NCBI RefSeq assembly: GCF_014639075.1 | Contig: NZ_BMFS01000001.1 | Location: 186,001 to 250,000 of the forward strand | DNA: 64,000 nucleotides | Origin: Glycocaulis albus | GTDB taxonomy: Bacteria; Pseudomonadota; Alphaproteobacteria; Caulobacterales; Maricaulaceae | Direction: 5' to 3' | Shown: piece by piece, positions 7,516 to 16,889 of the stretch | Layout of the letters: each line of letters opens with the position of its first letter | Numbering within the stretch: position 1 is the stretch's first letter | Notes under the pieces: model-generated | Database searches by the model: none | Told to the model about the DNA's origin: nothing | Seen by the model: only the letters and a program-made list of their open reading frames with translations | Made by a program: the position numbers and the translations under genes

Positions 7516-8628
7516 CTACTCGATCAGGCGCACATACCGCTCGCGGGTCGTGTCGAGCTGCGGGCATTCCATGATGATGCGGATATCGTCATAGTCGCGG
7601 TCGGTCCAGCCCATCTGGGTCCAGTTGGACGTGCCACCGGGCAGGCCTGGCGGGCGGTCCTCCCAGCCGTAATACATGAAGCGGCCGGGGCTGCACCCTT
7701 GCTCGGCGCGCTGGGGCGTCCGGTTGGTGCCTGCCGGGATGACGCCACCCTGGCTGGCCGGCTTGCACTCATCCATGCTGTCGCACAGCACGGTCTCGAG
7801 AATATCGTATTGCAGGCCGTTATGGTGCTCCTGCCCGTTCACGTGCACGGTGTCGGTGAAGTAGCGGTGGCGGCACGGATTGGGAAAGCCGGCGGTCGGG
7901 CTGTGCTGGCACCAGTTATGGTCATTGTTCGGATTCTGGTCGATCCGCTCAGGGTTGTTGCGCGAGAAGCGCAAATTGTAGAGCTCGAAGCTGATCGTCT
8001 CGCCCTCCTCGCAGCGCGGCCACTGATACTGGTTGGGCCAGCGGGTGAGGAAGTTGATGCCGTTATTGTCCTGCACCGGGGTGCGCTGTGTCCGGCGTTG
8101 TGCGGGTGTCTTGTCAGCATCCGGGTCAGGATCGTAGCAGTACACATAGATGCGGTTATAGTCGCCCGCTTCCGGGTCCAGCCAGCTCACCTCGGGCGGC
8201 TCATATTGCAGCATGGGCTGATGCAGGCGTGCGGTTGAACGCACCGAAACGCGCACGCTGTCGCTGATGCCGGGCAAGGCGTGGATAAGTACGGTGGACA
8301 CGCGCGCGCTGGCATCGACGCGGAAATCCAGCCCGTTCCATGCACCGTCAATGTCGAGGTCTGACAGGCCCGACCCGCCAAAGGCGGCGGTCACGCGGTC
8401 ATTCATGGCATTGATCTGGGCGGCATGATTGCTTTCGGGCCCGCCGACAGCGGCGTTGAGGGCGGTGGCGTCCGCCTCGGCCTGCAGCGCGGTGCGCACA
8501 TTGATCAGGCGCGCGGTATCCACCGATACGCCCGCCATCCCGATCACGGGCACCAGTGACAGCGCAAAAATCACCGCGATATTGCCAGCCCGGTCCGTCA
8601 GGAAGCCTGATAGCCGTTTCATGTCCAT
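7516..8628 (-). CDS. tadG: TadE/TadG-type pilus assembly protein
   Basis: 370 aa. The N-terminus carries a basic stretch and one hydrophobic segment (RAGNIAVIFALSLVPVIGMAG, about residues 11-32) followed by SVDTARLINVRTALQAEADATALNAA, the hallmark of the TadG-like Flp pilus region. The rest is a large cysteine-containing extracytoplasmic domain of unknown fold, rich in Asn, Pro and Tyr. No other tad genes lie nearby, so it is an orphan copy. ATG 8628 was chosen (AGGGCGA upstream); 8622 is also possible. A von Willebrand domain, present in some TadG proteins, is not obvious here. Confidence 0.75.
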   Translation of the reverse strand: MDMKRLSGFLTDRAGNIAVIFALSLVPVIGMAGVSVDTARLINVRTALQAEADATALNAAVGGPESNHAAQINAMNDRVTAAFGGSGLSDLDIDGAWNGLDFRVDASARVSTVLIHALPGISDSVRVSVRSTARLHQPMLQYEPPEVSWLDPEAGDYNRIYVYCYDPDPDADKTPAQRRTQRTPVQDNNGINFLTRWPNQYQWPRCEEGETISFELYNLRFSRNNPERIDQNPNNDHNWCQHSPTAGFPNPCRHRYFTDTVHVNGQEHHNGLQYDILETVLCDSMDECKPASQGGVIPAGTNRTPQRAEQGCSPGRFMYYGWEDRPPGLPGGTSNWTQMGWTDRDYDDIRIIMECPQLDTTRERYVRLIE

Positions 8629-8766
8629 TCGCCCTTGCCCTGACCGGCACACACGCCGGCCCATCCCTGATGAGACATGCAGAACTCATGCCCGGATTCC
8701 GTCGCGGAATTTAGCAGGCAAGGCTTAATGAGGTATGAGAAAAGATAATTAATTTAGTGTGTTAGC

Positions 8767-8784
8767 GTAAACCTTCCGCTAACC
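8767..8784 (+). promoter_or_regulatory. Degenerate CtrA-like box between tadG and mltB
   Basis: The sequence GTAAACCTTCCGCTAACC contains half-sites TAAA and CTAA spaced by 7 bases, against the CtrA consensus TTAA-N7-TTAA. Sixteen of 18 bases of the flanking block recur at 11560-11577, upstream of motA. It sits in the divergent, AT-rich 256-base gap between tadG and the transglycosylase. Both pilus and motility genes are CtrA targets in Caulobacter; binding here is inferred. Confidence 0.35.
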
Positions 8785-8884
8785 ATGGCGGGGGCGGCGT
8801 TCATCGCGCATTGATCTTCTGCGTGCTAACAGGAACACTTGACGTATTGCGGGATTGGCCAGACCCGAGGGTGAGGATCCATAT

Positions 8885-10123
8885 ATGCTGACTATCCATC
8901 GTTTTTCGCGCCGCGCTGCCAGCCTTACAGGCGCATGGCTGGCGGGGTTTGTCCTGGCGGTCAGTCCCGCCGCGGCTCAGGACATTCCCTTCAGCGCCTG
9001 GCGGGACGGTTTCGCGTCCGATCTGCGCAGCGAGGGCGTCGACCCGGCCATAGTCTCGTCCATGCTGGACGGGCTGGAGCCTGACCCGACGGTCATTGAG
9101 CGCGACCAGACGCAGCCCGAGTTTGTCCGCCCGATCTGGCAGTATCTCGAAGGCGCTGTCTCACCTGCGCGCGTGGCCAACGGGGAACGCGCCGCGGCGC
9201 GCATTTCCGGCACGCTTGTGGCTGTCGAGGAGCGTTTCGAGGTCGACCGGCATATCCTCACCGGCATATGGGGTCTGGAAAGCGCCTATGGCGAGATCCA
9301 GGGCAATTTCGACGTGGTGCGTTCGCTGGCGACACTGGCCTGGGAGGGCCGCCGGCGCGGCTTTGCCGAGGCGCAGCTGCGGGCAGTCGCGCAGATGATC
9401 TCGCGCGGCTATGCCACACGTGATGATCTTCTGGGCTCGTGGGCCGGCGCCATGGGCCAGACCCAGTTCATACCGGCCACCTATATGGAACGCGCCGTCG
9501 ATTTCGACGGCGACGGGCGGCGCGATATCTGGCGCAATGAAGGCGATGCGCTGGGCAGTGCGGCCAATCTTCTGGCCCGCGCGGGCTGGGAATACCGCCA
9601 GCCGGTCTTCACCGAAGTGCGTCTGCCGCAGGGGTTTGATTTTGCCGGCTGGAACGAAAGCCAGCGCCGCACGGTGGCTGAGTGGGCTGCGCTGGAGATT
9701 GATCCGGCATCCGGCGAGTGGTCAGCCGATGATCTCTACCGGTCGGCGCGGCTGGTGATCCCGGCCGGGGCCAATGCGCCCGCCTTCCTGGTCTACCGTA
9801 ATTTCGAGGCGCTCTTGCGCTATAATAACTCGACCGCCTACGCGCTGGGCGTGGCCTATCTCGCCCGCGCGTTCGAGCATGGCGATGCAGGCATGGCGAC
9901 GGGCTGGCCGGTGGACAATCCGCCGATCACGCGCTCCCAGTCGCGCGAACTGCAGGAAGCCCTTGCGCGGCTGGGCCATGATCCGGGCGGGCTGGACGGC
10001 GTTGTCGGCCCCAATACGCGCCGCGCCATCCGCGCTTTCCAGAGTGCAAACGGGATGGAGCCGGACGGCTATGCGGGGCTGGCTCTCTATAATGCGGTGA
10101 TGGCAGCAGACCGGGCGCGTTAG
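8885..10123 (+). CDS. Lytic murein transglycosylase, MltB family, with peptidoglycan-binding domain
   Basis: 412 aa. Residues 1-32 form a signal peptide (ending AAAQD). The SLT_2/MltB domain covers about 35-330 with the catalytic glutamate Glu132 in GIWGLESAYG and the family signatures GAMGQTQFIPATY and FDGDGRRDIW. A C-terminal PG_binding_1 domain (about 348-405: LQEALARLGHDPGGLDGVVGPNTRRAIRAFQ) follows. It cleaves the MurNAc-GlcNAc bond in the periplasm to give 1,6-anhydro ends. No lipobox is present, so it is probably soluble. ATG 8885 follows GTGAGGAT; the longer frame from 8855 would bury the signal peptide. Confidence 0.9.
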   Translation: MLTIHRFSRRAASLTGAWLAGFVLAVSPAAAQDIPFSAWRDGFASDLRSEGVDPAIVSSMLDGLEPDPTVIERDQTQPEFVRPIWQYLEGAVSPARVANGERAAARISGTLVAVEERFEVDRHILTGIWGLESAYGEIQGNFDVVRSLATLAWEGRRRGFAEAQLRAVAQMISRGYATRDDLLGSWAGAMGQTQFIPATYMERAVDFDGDGRRDIWRNEGDALGSAANLLARAGWEYRQPVFTEVRLPQGFDFAGWNESQRRTVAEWAALEIDPASGEWSADDLYRSARLVIPAGANAPAFLVYRNFEALLRYNNSTAYALGVAYLARAFEHGDAGMATGWPVDNPPITRSQSRELQEALARLGHDPGGLDGVVGPNTRRAIRAFQSANGMEPDGYAGLALYNAVMAADRAR

Positions 10124-10143
10124 ACGCTCCCTCAATTTCCGTG

Positions 10144-10177
10144 AAACCCCGGAAGCGCGCAGCGCTATCCGGGGTCT
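10144..10177. repeat. Dispersed palindromic repeat unit
   Basis: TGAAACCCCGGA and TCCGGGGTC flank AGCGC / GCGCT, giving a nested hairpin in the convergent gap between the transglycosylase and MFS genes. A reverse-orientation relative lies at 22462-22492. It could also act as a bidirectional terminator, though no T-tract is present. Confidence 0.6.
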
Positions 10178-10249
10178 CTCTTCATAGTCCTGCAACAGGT
10201 TCCGGCTCTGCGCTTCGCTTGGCCGGGAGTTCAGGGTTGTAGGAGGGCG

Positions 10250-11530
10250 CTACACCACCCCGCCGCTATCCTCGTCTTGCTCAAAGGGCTGGGCGGCGAC
10301 GCGTACGCGCGGATGGAAGACAGCCACCCCCAGCGCCACGACAGACAGGACAACATTGAGCATAAAAGGCGCTGTCGGGCCTACAGCCTGATAGAGCCAG
10401 AGCCCCGACAGCGGAGCGATGAGGAAGCCGAGGCCGGCGGTCGCCGCCGTCACGCCGGCGGCGCGGCCCTGTTCAGCAGGGCTGACGGCGAGGCTTGCCC
10501 CGCCGGTGAAGCCGGAGCGGGCAAAGCCGAAGCCCAGCGAGTTGAGCAGGAAGCCCAGTACGATGGAGGCATAGCCGCCCGAGAATATCAGCTCGATCTG
10601 CCCGGCGAGCGTCAGGCCCGCCCCGATCAGCATCAGCATGCGCGGTGAGACCTTGAGTGCCGGTATGGCCACCAGCTGGGCAAAGATCAAAGCTGCCGCG
10701 CCAGCCGTCAGCGCGACACCGGCCAGCTGCAGGCCTGCCGTGGTGTCCAGCTCCAGCCGGTCCATGACGAAAAAGCCGATGGCCTGCAGGCTCGCTGCCT
10801 GTACCAGCCAGGCGGCGCAGCCATAGAGCACGAAAGCGCGCACTCGCCCGTCTGCGGCAAAGGCAAACTGAGCCAGCGGATTGAGCGGACGGCGGCCGCG
10901 CTCCTTCGGCGGCGTGTTTTCCGGCAAAGTCAGGCGCACGATGATGGCGCACAGCCCGACCAGCACCGCGATCATCACCATGAAGGGCACCATGCCGATC
11001 CGCTCGGAAAAAGCGGCGGCGAGGGCCGGGCCGATAATCCCGCCGAGCGCGAAGGCCGCCGTCATGCTGGCCAGCGCCTGCGTGCGCTCGGCAGGGGCGG
11101 TGCGGTCAGCGACATAGGCCTGGGCTGCCGGGCCGGTGGCCGAGCCGAACGCGCCGAACAGGGCGCGCGCCAGCGCCATCGCCAGCACGGCGACAAGGGG
11201 CGGCAGAAAGCCGCTCTGGCCTGCCCAGGCGCCCGCGGCAAGGATCAGGGTGGAGGCGCCATAGGTCGCCAGCCCGAAAATGACCAGCGGGCGGCGGCCA
11301 TACTGGTCGGACAATCCGCCCCAGACCGGGCTCATCGTCAGATACATCAGGGCCGACAGGGTGTAGATCGCGCCGACATAGATCTCGGCAATACCGATAT
11401 CGCGCGCCAGCGGCGGCAATATCGCAAACAGCATGGAATTGCCGACCCCCACCGCCATCAGGCAGATGAAGAGCAGGCGGAAGGCACCGCGCCGGTCCGC
11501 CCGTGTCTGCTGGTCTGCGTTCAAGGGCAT
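10250..11530 (-). CDS. Major facilitator superfamily transporter, TetA-like
   Basis: 426 aa with 12 predicted membrane segments. Motif A between helices 2 and 3 reads GGLSDQYGRRP, and a TetA-like helix 4 / motif C region follows (ARALFGAFGSATGPAAQAYVAD, then GGIIGPALAA in helix 5). This is the drug:H+ antiporter-1 group that includes tetracycline exporters, but the substrate cannot be assigned. It is convergent with the transglycosylase and divergent from motA. Nothing in the surroundings points to resistance. Confidence 0.82.
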   Translation of the reverse strand: MPLNADQQTRADRRGAFRLLFICLMAVGVGNSMLFAILPPLARDIGIAEIYVGAIYTLSALMYLTMSPVWGGLSDQYGRRPLVIFGLATYGASTLILAAGAWAGQSGFLPPLVAVLAMALARALFGAFGSATGPAAQAYVADRTAPAERTQALASMTAAFALGGIIGPALAAAFSERIGMVPFMVMIAVLVGLCAIIVRLTLPENTPPKERGRRPLNPLAQFAFAADGRVRAFVLYGCAAWLVQAASLQAIGFFVMDRLELDTTAGLQLAGVALTAGAAALIFAQLVAIPALKVSPRMLMLIGAGLTLAGQIELIFSGGYASIVLGFLLNSLGFGFARSGFTGGASLAVSPAEQGRAAGVTAATAGLGFLIAPLSGLWLYQAVGPTAPFMLNVVLSVVALGVAVFHPRVRVAAQPFEQDEDSGGVV

Positions 11531-11560
11531 GGGGCAGGCATAGTCCGGCCTGCGCCGCCC

Positions 11561-11577
11561 GTAAACGCTCCGCTAAC
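11561..11577 (+). promoter_or_regulatory. Degenerate CtrA-like box upstream of motA
   Basis: GTAAACGCTCCGCTAAC repeats, with two changes, the block at 8767-8783. Half-sites TAAA and CTAA are 7 bases apart, as in TTAA-N7-TTAA. It lies 142 bases before motA and about 30 bases before the divergent MFS start, so either gene could be the target. Confidence 0.35.
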
Positions 11578-11718
11578 AGCATGAAAACCGGGCTTTAAGC
11601 ATCTTCGGGTAGAAACGTCCCGAAACCGGACATGGGCCGGGGGAAGAGAAGCGGAAAAATCCGCCCTTCCACCCGGTCCGGCCAGAACGGCCCCGGATGA
11701 GTGCGGGATGGTGGGTAT

Positions 11719-12585
11719 ATGTTTCAGATAATCGGCATTGTCTGCGTGTTCGCTATGGTGTTCGGCGGCTTCATGCTCGCCGGTGGCCATTTCGACGTTA
11801 TTCTAAAGGCGCTTCCCTTCGAGCTGATGATGATTGGCGGGGCGGCGATGGGCGCCTTCTTCATCGGCAATTCGGGCAAGACGGTCGGCAAGACCGCAGG
11901 CGATCTCTCAAAACTGTTCGCGGGCCCGAAATGGAAGCCGCAGGACTATCGCGATCTGCTCGCTCTCCTGTTTGCGCTGACCAAGACGATGAAGACCAAG
12001 GGTGTCATCGCGCTGGAAGCCCATATCGAGAAGCCGCATGAAAGTGCGCTCTTTTCGAAGTATCCACGCATCATCAAGGACCATTTCGCGGTGGATTTCA
12101 TCTGCGACACGCTGCGCATGATGACGATGAACCTTGAAGACCCGCACCAGGTCGAGGACGCGATGGAAAAGCAGCTGGAAAAGCACCATCACGAAGCCTC
12201 CGGCCCCGCCCATGCCCTGCAGAACATGGCTGACGCGCTGCCGGCGCTCGGGATCGTGGCGGCAGTGCTGGGCATCATCAAGACGATGGGCGCGATCACC
12301 CAGCCGCCGGAATACCTTGGCGCGATGATCGGTTCGGCGCTGGTGGGTACCTTCCTTGGCGTGTTCCTGGCCTATGGCTTTGTCGGTCCGTTCGCTACGC
12401 GGATGAAGGAAGTCTATGACGAGGAAGCGATTTTCTACAAAATCATCCAGAGCGTTCTGGTTGCACACCTGCACGGCAACGCGGCCCAGATTTCTGTCGA
12501 GATCGGCCGGGGCAATGTGCCCAGCGCCATGCAGCCCACCTTCCTGGAACTGGAAGAAGCGCTGGCCAATGTCGGGTCGGAATAA
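11719..12585 (+). CDS. motA: Flagellar motor stator protein MotA
   Basis: 288 aa with four membrane segments: two near the N-terminus (about 1-55) and two in the second half, where DALPALGIVAAVLGIIKTMG and the segment through LVGTFLGVFLAYGFVGP match MotA helices 3 and 4. The cytoplasmic loop between them carries the charged residues that touch the rotor protein FliG. With MotB it forms the proton-driven stator. motB is not adjacent, which is usual in Caulobacter relatives. ATG 11719 is preceded by a G-rich site and begins MFQIIGI like homologues. Confidence 0.93.
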   Translation: MFQIIGIVCVFAMVFGGFMLAGGHFDVILKALPFELMMIGGAAMGAFFIGNSGKTVGKTAGDLSKLFAGPKWKPQDYRDLLALLFALTKTMKTKGVIALEAHIEKPHESALFSKYPRIIKDHFAVDFICDTLRMMTMNLEDPHQVEDAMEKQLEKHHHEASGPAHALQNMADALPALGIVAAVLGIIKTMGAITQPPEYLGAMIGSALVGTFLGVFLAYGFVGPFATRMKEVYDEEAIFYKIIQSVLVAHLHGNAAQISVEIGRGNVPSAMQPTFLELEEALANVGSE

Positions 12586-12622
12586 GCCAATAAGAAGAAT
12601 AATCGGGGGAAGCACCTTGAAC

Positions 12623-12651
12623 GGGCCGGGGCACATGCTCCGGCCCTTTTT
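12623..12651 (+). terminator. Rho-independent terminator after motA
   Basis: GGGCCGG pairs with CCGGCCC, with further pairs around an ACAT loop, and five T follow. It lies 37 bases after the motA stop and before mnmC. Confidence 0.85.
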
Positions 12652-12707
12652 GCTGGCCGGACATGCAGGCATTGCCCGTCCGCCCCTTCGCGTGTAGCCG
12701 GTTGACC

Positions 12708-14507
12708 ATGAGCGGCAGCCTCGTCAGACCCTTTGCGCATATCGACTGGAGCGAGCCCGGCACGCCGCGCGCGGCCGGGGGCGATGTCTATTTCTCCGCG
12801 GAGGACGGGCTGGCCGAGACACAGGCCGTGTTTCTCGATGGTTGCCGCCTTCGCGAGCGGTTCGCCGCTGGCGGCACCATCATCATCGGCGAGCTGGGCT
12901 TTGGCACGGGGTTGAATTTTCTCGCCGCGTGGCAGCTTTTCGAGGGCGTCGCACCGGCAGACGCCCGGCTGCATTTCATCTCGCTGGAAGGCTTTCCCTT
13001 GAGCCAGGGCGATGCGCGCCGCGCCCTGTCGGCCTTTCCGGCGCTGGGCGGGAAGGCCGATGAGCTGGCAGATCAGTGGCCACCACCGCTCAAAGGCCCG
13101 CACAGGCGCGTCTTTGCAGGCGGGCGTGTCATGCTGACCGTTTTCCATGACACGGTGGAAGCCGCGCTCCATGAGATGGATTTTGCCGCCGACGCCTGGT
13201 TCCTTGACGGGTTCGCGCCTGCCCTAAATGGCGCGATGTGGTCAGCCGATGTGTTTGCCCACATGGCCCGCCTGTCAAAGCCGGGCACGCGCCTTGGTAC
13301 GTTCACGGTGGCAGGGGCGGTCAGGCGGGGCCTCCAGGGCGCGGGCTTCACGGTTGAGAAGGTGCCGGGCTTTGGCCGCAAGCGCGAACGGCTGGAGGGC
13401 GTGTTCGAAGGCGGTGTTGCCGCGCCCGTGCCTGCCAAGCCCGGCAGGATTGCCATTATGGGCGGCGGCATTGCAGCGGCCAGTCTTGTCCATGCGCTAA
13501 AGGCTCGCGGCCTGACCCCGGTTGTCATCGCGCAAGGCGGCTTGGGCGCAGGCGCCTCTGGGGGCATGGCCGCGCTCTTTACCCCGCGCCTCGAAGCCGC
13601 TGACCGGCCCCATGTGCGTGCCACGCTCGCCGCCTTCGATCACGCCCGCACGCTCTATTCCAGGCTGGACGGGTTTCACCCGACGGGTGTCTTGCGGGCA
13701 CCGTCCGGCCATGATGGCGCCGGGCGGCTCAGCCGTATCGCAGACATGATGGCCGGTACGGGCCTCAGCGGTGTTGATGATGGCCTGATACTGGAAAAGG
13801 CGGGCTGGGTGGAGCCGTTGCGGCTTTTGACCGCGCTCGCCGGGGATGTGCCGGTTGTGGACGCGTATGCGGCGCGCGTTGAAAGGCACAGCGCGGGTGG
13901 CTGGCGGGTGTTGGACACCCAAGAAGAGCTGCTGGCCGAGGCCGACCGGCTCATCCTTGCACCGGGCGCGGATGCGCTGCCCGAAGGCCTCGATATATGT
14001 TTGCCGATGGAGCCGCTGCCGGGGCAGACCGCGCGCTTTGCGTATGACGGCCCGCCAATTCCGCAACCCATGGCATGGGGGCATTATCTGGCCCCGCTGC
14101 CCGATGGGTCTGTGCTGGCGGGTGCCACGCACGAGAGGGGCGAACGTTTCACACCAGAACAGGCGGCAGAGGCTATCCGCTCGGCGGTGGGCGCGTTTGA
14201 TCCGGATATCGGTGCCGGGCTCGGACCCGTTCTGGAACACTGGGGTGCGGCGCGCTGCGTATTGCCGGACCGGCTGCCCGCGGCAGGCCAGGCGGTGCGC
14301 GCCGATGCCAGCGTGATAGACGGGCTCTACATGCTCACCGGCTTTGGCGCGCGCGGCTTTGCCCATGCGCCCTTGCTGGCCGAGCATGTGGCGAGCCTCA
14401 TCTGCGGCGAACCGTCCCCGCTGGAGCGTTCCGGCGCGGCCAGTCTCGACCCGGCGCGTTTCGCGTTAAGGGCGTTGCGCAGACAGGGGAAATCGCCCGC
14501 CGGTTGA
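12708..14507 (+). CDS. mnmC: Bifunctional tRNA 5-methylaminomethyl-2-thiouridine biosynthesis protein MnmC
   Basis: 599-aa fusion. The N-terminal MnmD-like methyltransferase (about 1-240) has the SAM motif GELGFGTGLNF and the family motif WFLDGFAPALNGAMW. The C-terminal FAD oxidase (about 250-590) starts with a Rossmann motif (IMGGGIAAAS, one residue off GxGxxG). MnmC removes the carboxymethyl group of cmnm5s2U34 and then methylates the amine to give mnm5s2U in the tRNA wobble position. ATG 12708 (MSGSLVRPF) is preferred over the longer frame at 12663. Confidence 0.9.
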   Translation: MSGSLVRPFAHIDWSEPGTPRAAGGDVYFSAEDGLAETQAVFLDGCRLRERFAAGGTIIIGELGFGTGLNFLAAWQLFEGVAPADARLHFISLEGFPLSQGDARRALSAFPALGGKADELADQWPPPLKGPHRRVFAGGRVMLTVFHDTVEAALHEMDFAADAWFLDGFAPALNGAMWSADVFAHMARLSKPGTRLGTFTVAGAVRRGLQGAGFTVEKVPGFGRKRERLEGVFEGGVAAPVPAKPGRIAIMGGGIAAASLVHALKARGLTPVVIAQGGLGAGASGGMAALFTPRLEAADRPHVRATLAAFDHARTLYSRLDGFHPTGVLRAPSGHDGAGRLSRIADMMAGTGLSGVDDGLILEKAGWVEPLRLLTALAGDVPVVDAYAARVERHSAGGWRVLDTQEELLAEADRLILAPGADALPEGLDICLPMEPLPGQTARFAYDGPPIPQPMAWGHYLAPLPDGSVLAGATHERGERFTPEQAAEAIRSAVGAFDPDIGAGLGPVLEHWGAARCVLPDRLPAAGQAVRADASVIDGLYMLTGFGARGFAHAPLLAEHVASLICGEPSPLERSGAASLDPARFALRALRRQGKSPAG

Positions 14508-14579
14508 TGCCCGCTCCGGTCTGAAGCTTGCACATCCCGTCCCGGAGGCCAGGCACGCTGGCCCGTAACGGGACGTTTG

Positions 14580-15428
14580 ATGACACTGCCGCTGGACACA
14601 TCGACGCTTCAGGGCCGCCCGGTGAGGGGCGCAGACCGGCGTGTGCGCCCGCGTCATATCTGGTTCTTGAACTCCGCCTTTGACCGGATCGGGTTTGACG
14701 TTGCGCTGGAGCGCATTGTGAAGCGCGATCCGGAACGCCCCTTTGCCTTCGTCGTCACTCCCAATGTTGACCATCTGGTGCGCCTGTCACGAGGGGGCGA
14801 GCTGGCGCCGCTTTACGCGCAGGCCTGGCTGACCGTATGTGATAGCCGGGTGCTGGAGCTGATCGCTGCCTTTTCAGGTGAAGAGGTGGCGGTGACGCCC
14901 GGCTCTGACCTGACAGCGGCCCTGTTCGAACACGCCATCGACCCGGCCGAGCCGGTAGTGGTCATTGGCGGGGATGAAGATGTCATTGCAGGTGTTACGG
15001 CGCGTTTCGGCCTGAAGGATGTGCGCTGGCACCAGCCGCCCATGGGGCTGCGCACCAACCCGCAAGCGGTTGCCGATTGCGCGGCCTTCGTCGCGGCAAA
15101 TCCGGCGCGTTTTGTCTTCCTGTGTGTGGGCTCACCGCAGCAGGAAATGATCGCGGCGGCGTGCATAGAGCGTGGTGACTGCACAGGCGTCGGCCTGTGC
15201 GTGGGCGCCTCCCTCGATTTCCTCTCCGGCAAGACACAGCGCGCCCCGCAATGGATGCAGCGCGCCCGGCTGGAATGGCTGCATCGCCTTCTGGAAGAGC
15301 CAAAGCGCATGTGGCGGCGCTATCTGGTCGATGGTCCGCAAGTCCTGCTGATCTGGTGGGAATGGCGGCGCGCCCGGGCGAGGCTGCGCGCGTTTGAAAA
15401 ATCCTTCGCCGCGCGGCTGGGCGCCTGA
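14580..15428 (+). CDS. WecG/TagA/CpsF-family glycosyltransferase
   Basis: 282 aa. It has the family order TPNVDHLV, a CDSRVLELI segment, GG/CVGSPQQEMIA, GVGLCVGASLDFLSGKTQRAP and the C-terminal RARLEWLHRLLEEPKRMWRRY. These enzymes transfer UDP-linked sugars (ManNAc or ManNAcA type) to a lipid-linked primer in exopolysaccharide, teichoic-acid or common-antigen synthesis. A C-terminal hydrophobic/basic tail could hold it at the membrane. No other polysaccharide gene is nearby. ATG 14580 was chosen over the TTG at 14577. Confidence 0.85.
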   Translation: MTLPLDTSTLQGRPVRGADRRVRPRHIWFLNSAFDRIGFDVALERIVKRDPERPFAFVVTPNVDHLVRLSRGGELAPLYAQAWLTVCDSRVLELIAAFSGEEVAVTPGSDLTAALFEHAIDPAEPVVVIGGDEDVIAGVTARFGLKDVRWHQPPMGLRTNPQAVADCAAFVAANPARFVFLCVGSPQQEMIAAACIERGDCTGVGLCVGASLDFLSGKTQRAPQWMQRARLEWLHRLLEEPKRMWRRYLVDGPQVLLIWWEWRRARARLRAFEKSFAARLGA

Positions 15429-15529
15429 TGGCCGGGCTTGACCCCGGTACTTGATTCGAGGGCGAATAGTCGCTTGTCTTGTGAAACCCGCTTGTGACCA
15501 GCGGGCAGAAGAGGCGGGGGCTTTCTTGC

Positions 15530-15973
15530 ATGCCGAACAAGCCGGAACGGCCATCGCGCCGGGATTTCTCATGGTTTCATACCTTGCGTGTGCGCTGGGC
15601 CGAAGCCGATCCGCAGGGCATTGTCTTCAACGGCAATTATTTTCTCTATTTCGACGTCGCGCTGACCGAGTTCTGGCGCGCGGCGGGCATGAAGCTGCCC
15701 GATGACCTGACGGCGGAGGGCAGCGAATCCTTTGCTGTCAGCGCGCATGCCGACTTCTACGCACCGGCCGTGTTTGACGAGCTGATCGAGATCGGTGTGA
15801 TGCTGGAGCGCGTGGGCAACAGCTCGGCGACCTTCCGCCTCGGGATTTTCCGCGGCGACGAAGCGCTCACCGGTGGACGGATGATTTATGCCTGGGCGAC
15901 GACCGCGCTGCCGCGCACGCCCTGTCCGCCGCCTGCTGCGCTGATCGAGAAGCTGCGGGCGATGCAGCGTTAG
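15530..15973 (+). CDS. Acyl-CoA thioesterase, 4-hydroxybenzoyl-CoA thioesterase family
   Basis: 147-aa hot-dog-fold protein. The active-site segment RVRWAEADPQGIVFNGNYF carries the aspartate (here in EADPQG) and the Val/Asn context of the YbgC / 4HBT group. It probably hydrolyses short acyl-CoA or acyl-ACP. ATG 15530 starts close to the fold; the frame extends upstream without similarity. Its last four bases overlap the end of the convergent PepSY gene. Confidence 0.85.
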   Translation: MPNKPERPSRRDFSWFHTLRVRWAEADPQGIVFNGNYFLYFDVALTEFWRAAGMKLPDDLTAEGSESFAVSAHADFYAPAVFDELIEIGVMLERVGNSSATFRLGIFRGDEALTGGRMIYAWATTALPRTPCPPPAALIEKLRAMQR

Positions 15974-16689
15974 GGCCTCGCGCCGCTGTGCCGGGCCGCG
16001 TGGAGCACCCGGCGCAGTCGCAAGACCAGCAGGGTCAGGCCGGACAGCGTGAACAGAAGCGCAAATCCGGCAGCACTGATGAGAAGCGGATTATTGATAT
16101 TGCTGCCATCACGGTAATCCATGATGTGCAGGCGCCAGAACACGTCAAACAGGCGCCAGCTGTCGGACCGGCGCGAGACGATTTGGCCTGTGTCGGGCGC
16201 AATGAAGATCATCCGTCCGTCATCACCGTCGATAGCCACCCGCCATACTGGCACCGGCCCGGCATAGTACCAGGGTGCTTCCTCAAGCCATTCTGCTGTT
16301 CCGGCGGTTCCGGGTCCTGCATAATCGCCCCGTGCGACCGCCTGCGCGCCCGCCGCATCGAGAGGGGTCAGGAGGCGTGTTGTGCCGGCATCAACGAGGG
16401 CTGTCCGGTCACCGGACTGCAGCAGCCAGGCCGGGCTGGAAAGGTGGGAAACGAGGCGTGCGCTGTCCAGCGTGCGGAAACCGGCTGCCCGTGCAGCAGC
16501 AGCCAGGTCCGTCACAGTGCCGGGTTCTGCCGCCAGCGGCGCCGCCGGCGCCATGCGGTGTTCGCCGCGGACCTCGCCGATCGGCATGAGGGCCATGCCG
16601 AAGCCACCGCCAATCCAGAGCAATACCTGAAGCCCGACGACAAGCGCCGACCATTTGTGAACCCGCACTACCCATCTCTGGAATTTCAC
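15970..16689 (-). CDS. PepSY domain membrane protein
   Basis: 239 aa. An N-terminal membrane helix (about 13-36, after RVHKWSALVVGLQ) and a C-terminal helix (about 205-228) flank an extracytoplasmic part with PepSY-like sequence (WRVAIDGDDGRMIFIAPDTGQIV). The histidine-tryptophan pairs near the helices (VHKW, WRLHIMDY) resemble PepSY_TM proteins that act with iron uptake or as small flavin/haem reductases. The start codon is GTG. The exact role is unknown. Confidence 0.75.
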   Translation of the reverse strand: MKFQRWVVRVHKWSALVVGLQVLLWIGGGFGMALMPIGEVRGEHRMAPAAPLAAEPGTVTDLAAAARAAGFRTLDSARLVSHLSSPAWLLQSGDRTALVDAGTTRLLTPLDAAGAQAVARGDYAGPGTAGTAEWLEEAPWYYAGPVPVWRVAIDGDDGRMIFIAPDTGQIVSRRSDSWRLFDVFWRLHIMDYRDGSNINNPLLISAAGFALLFTLSGLTLLVLRLRRVLHAARHSGARP

Positions 16690-16812
16690 TATGCCATCCC
16701 GCCATTTGCCGACCGGCTTTCATTTGCCCGGACAAGCGCGACGGCGCAAGCTGCAGAGCTGACCGTGCAGCGCGCAGGCGGGCCGCCATAAACTGCACAT
16801 TTCATCGGGAAA

Positions 16813-16889
<77 letters not shown>

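Noticed and set aside
7264-8238. Long plus-strand open frame (324 aa) opposite rpmJ and tadG
   Set aside because: It lies antisense to well-supported genes, has no family features and follows from the G+C-rich codon pattern.
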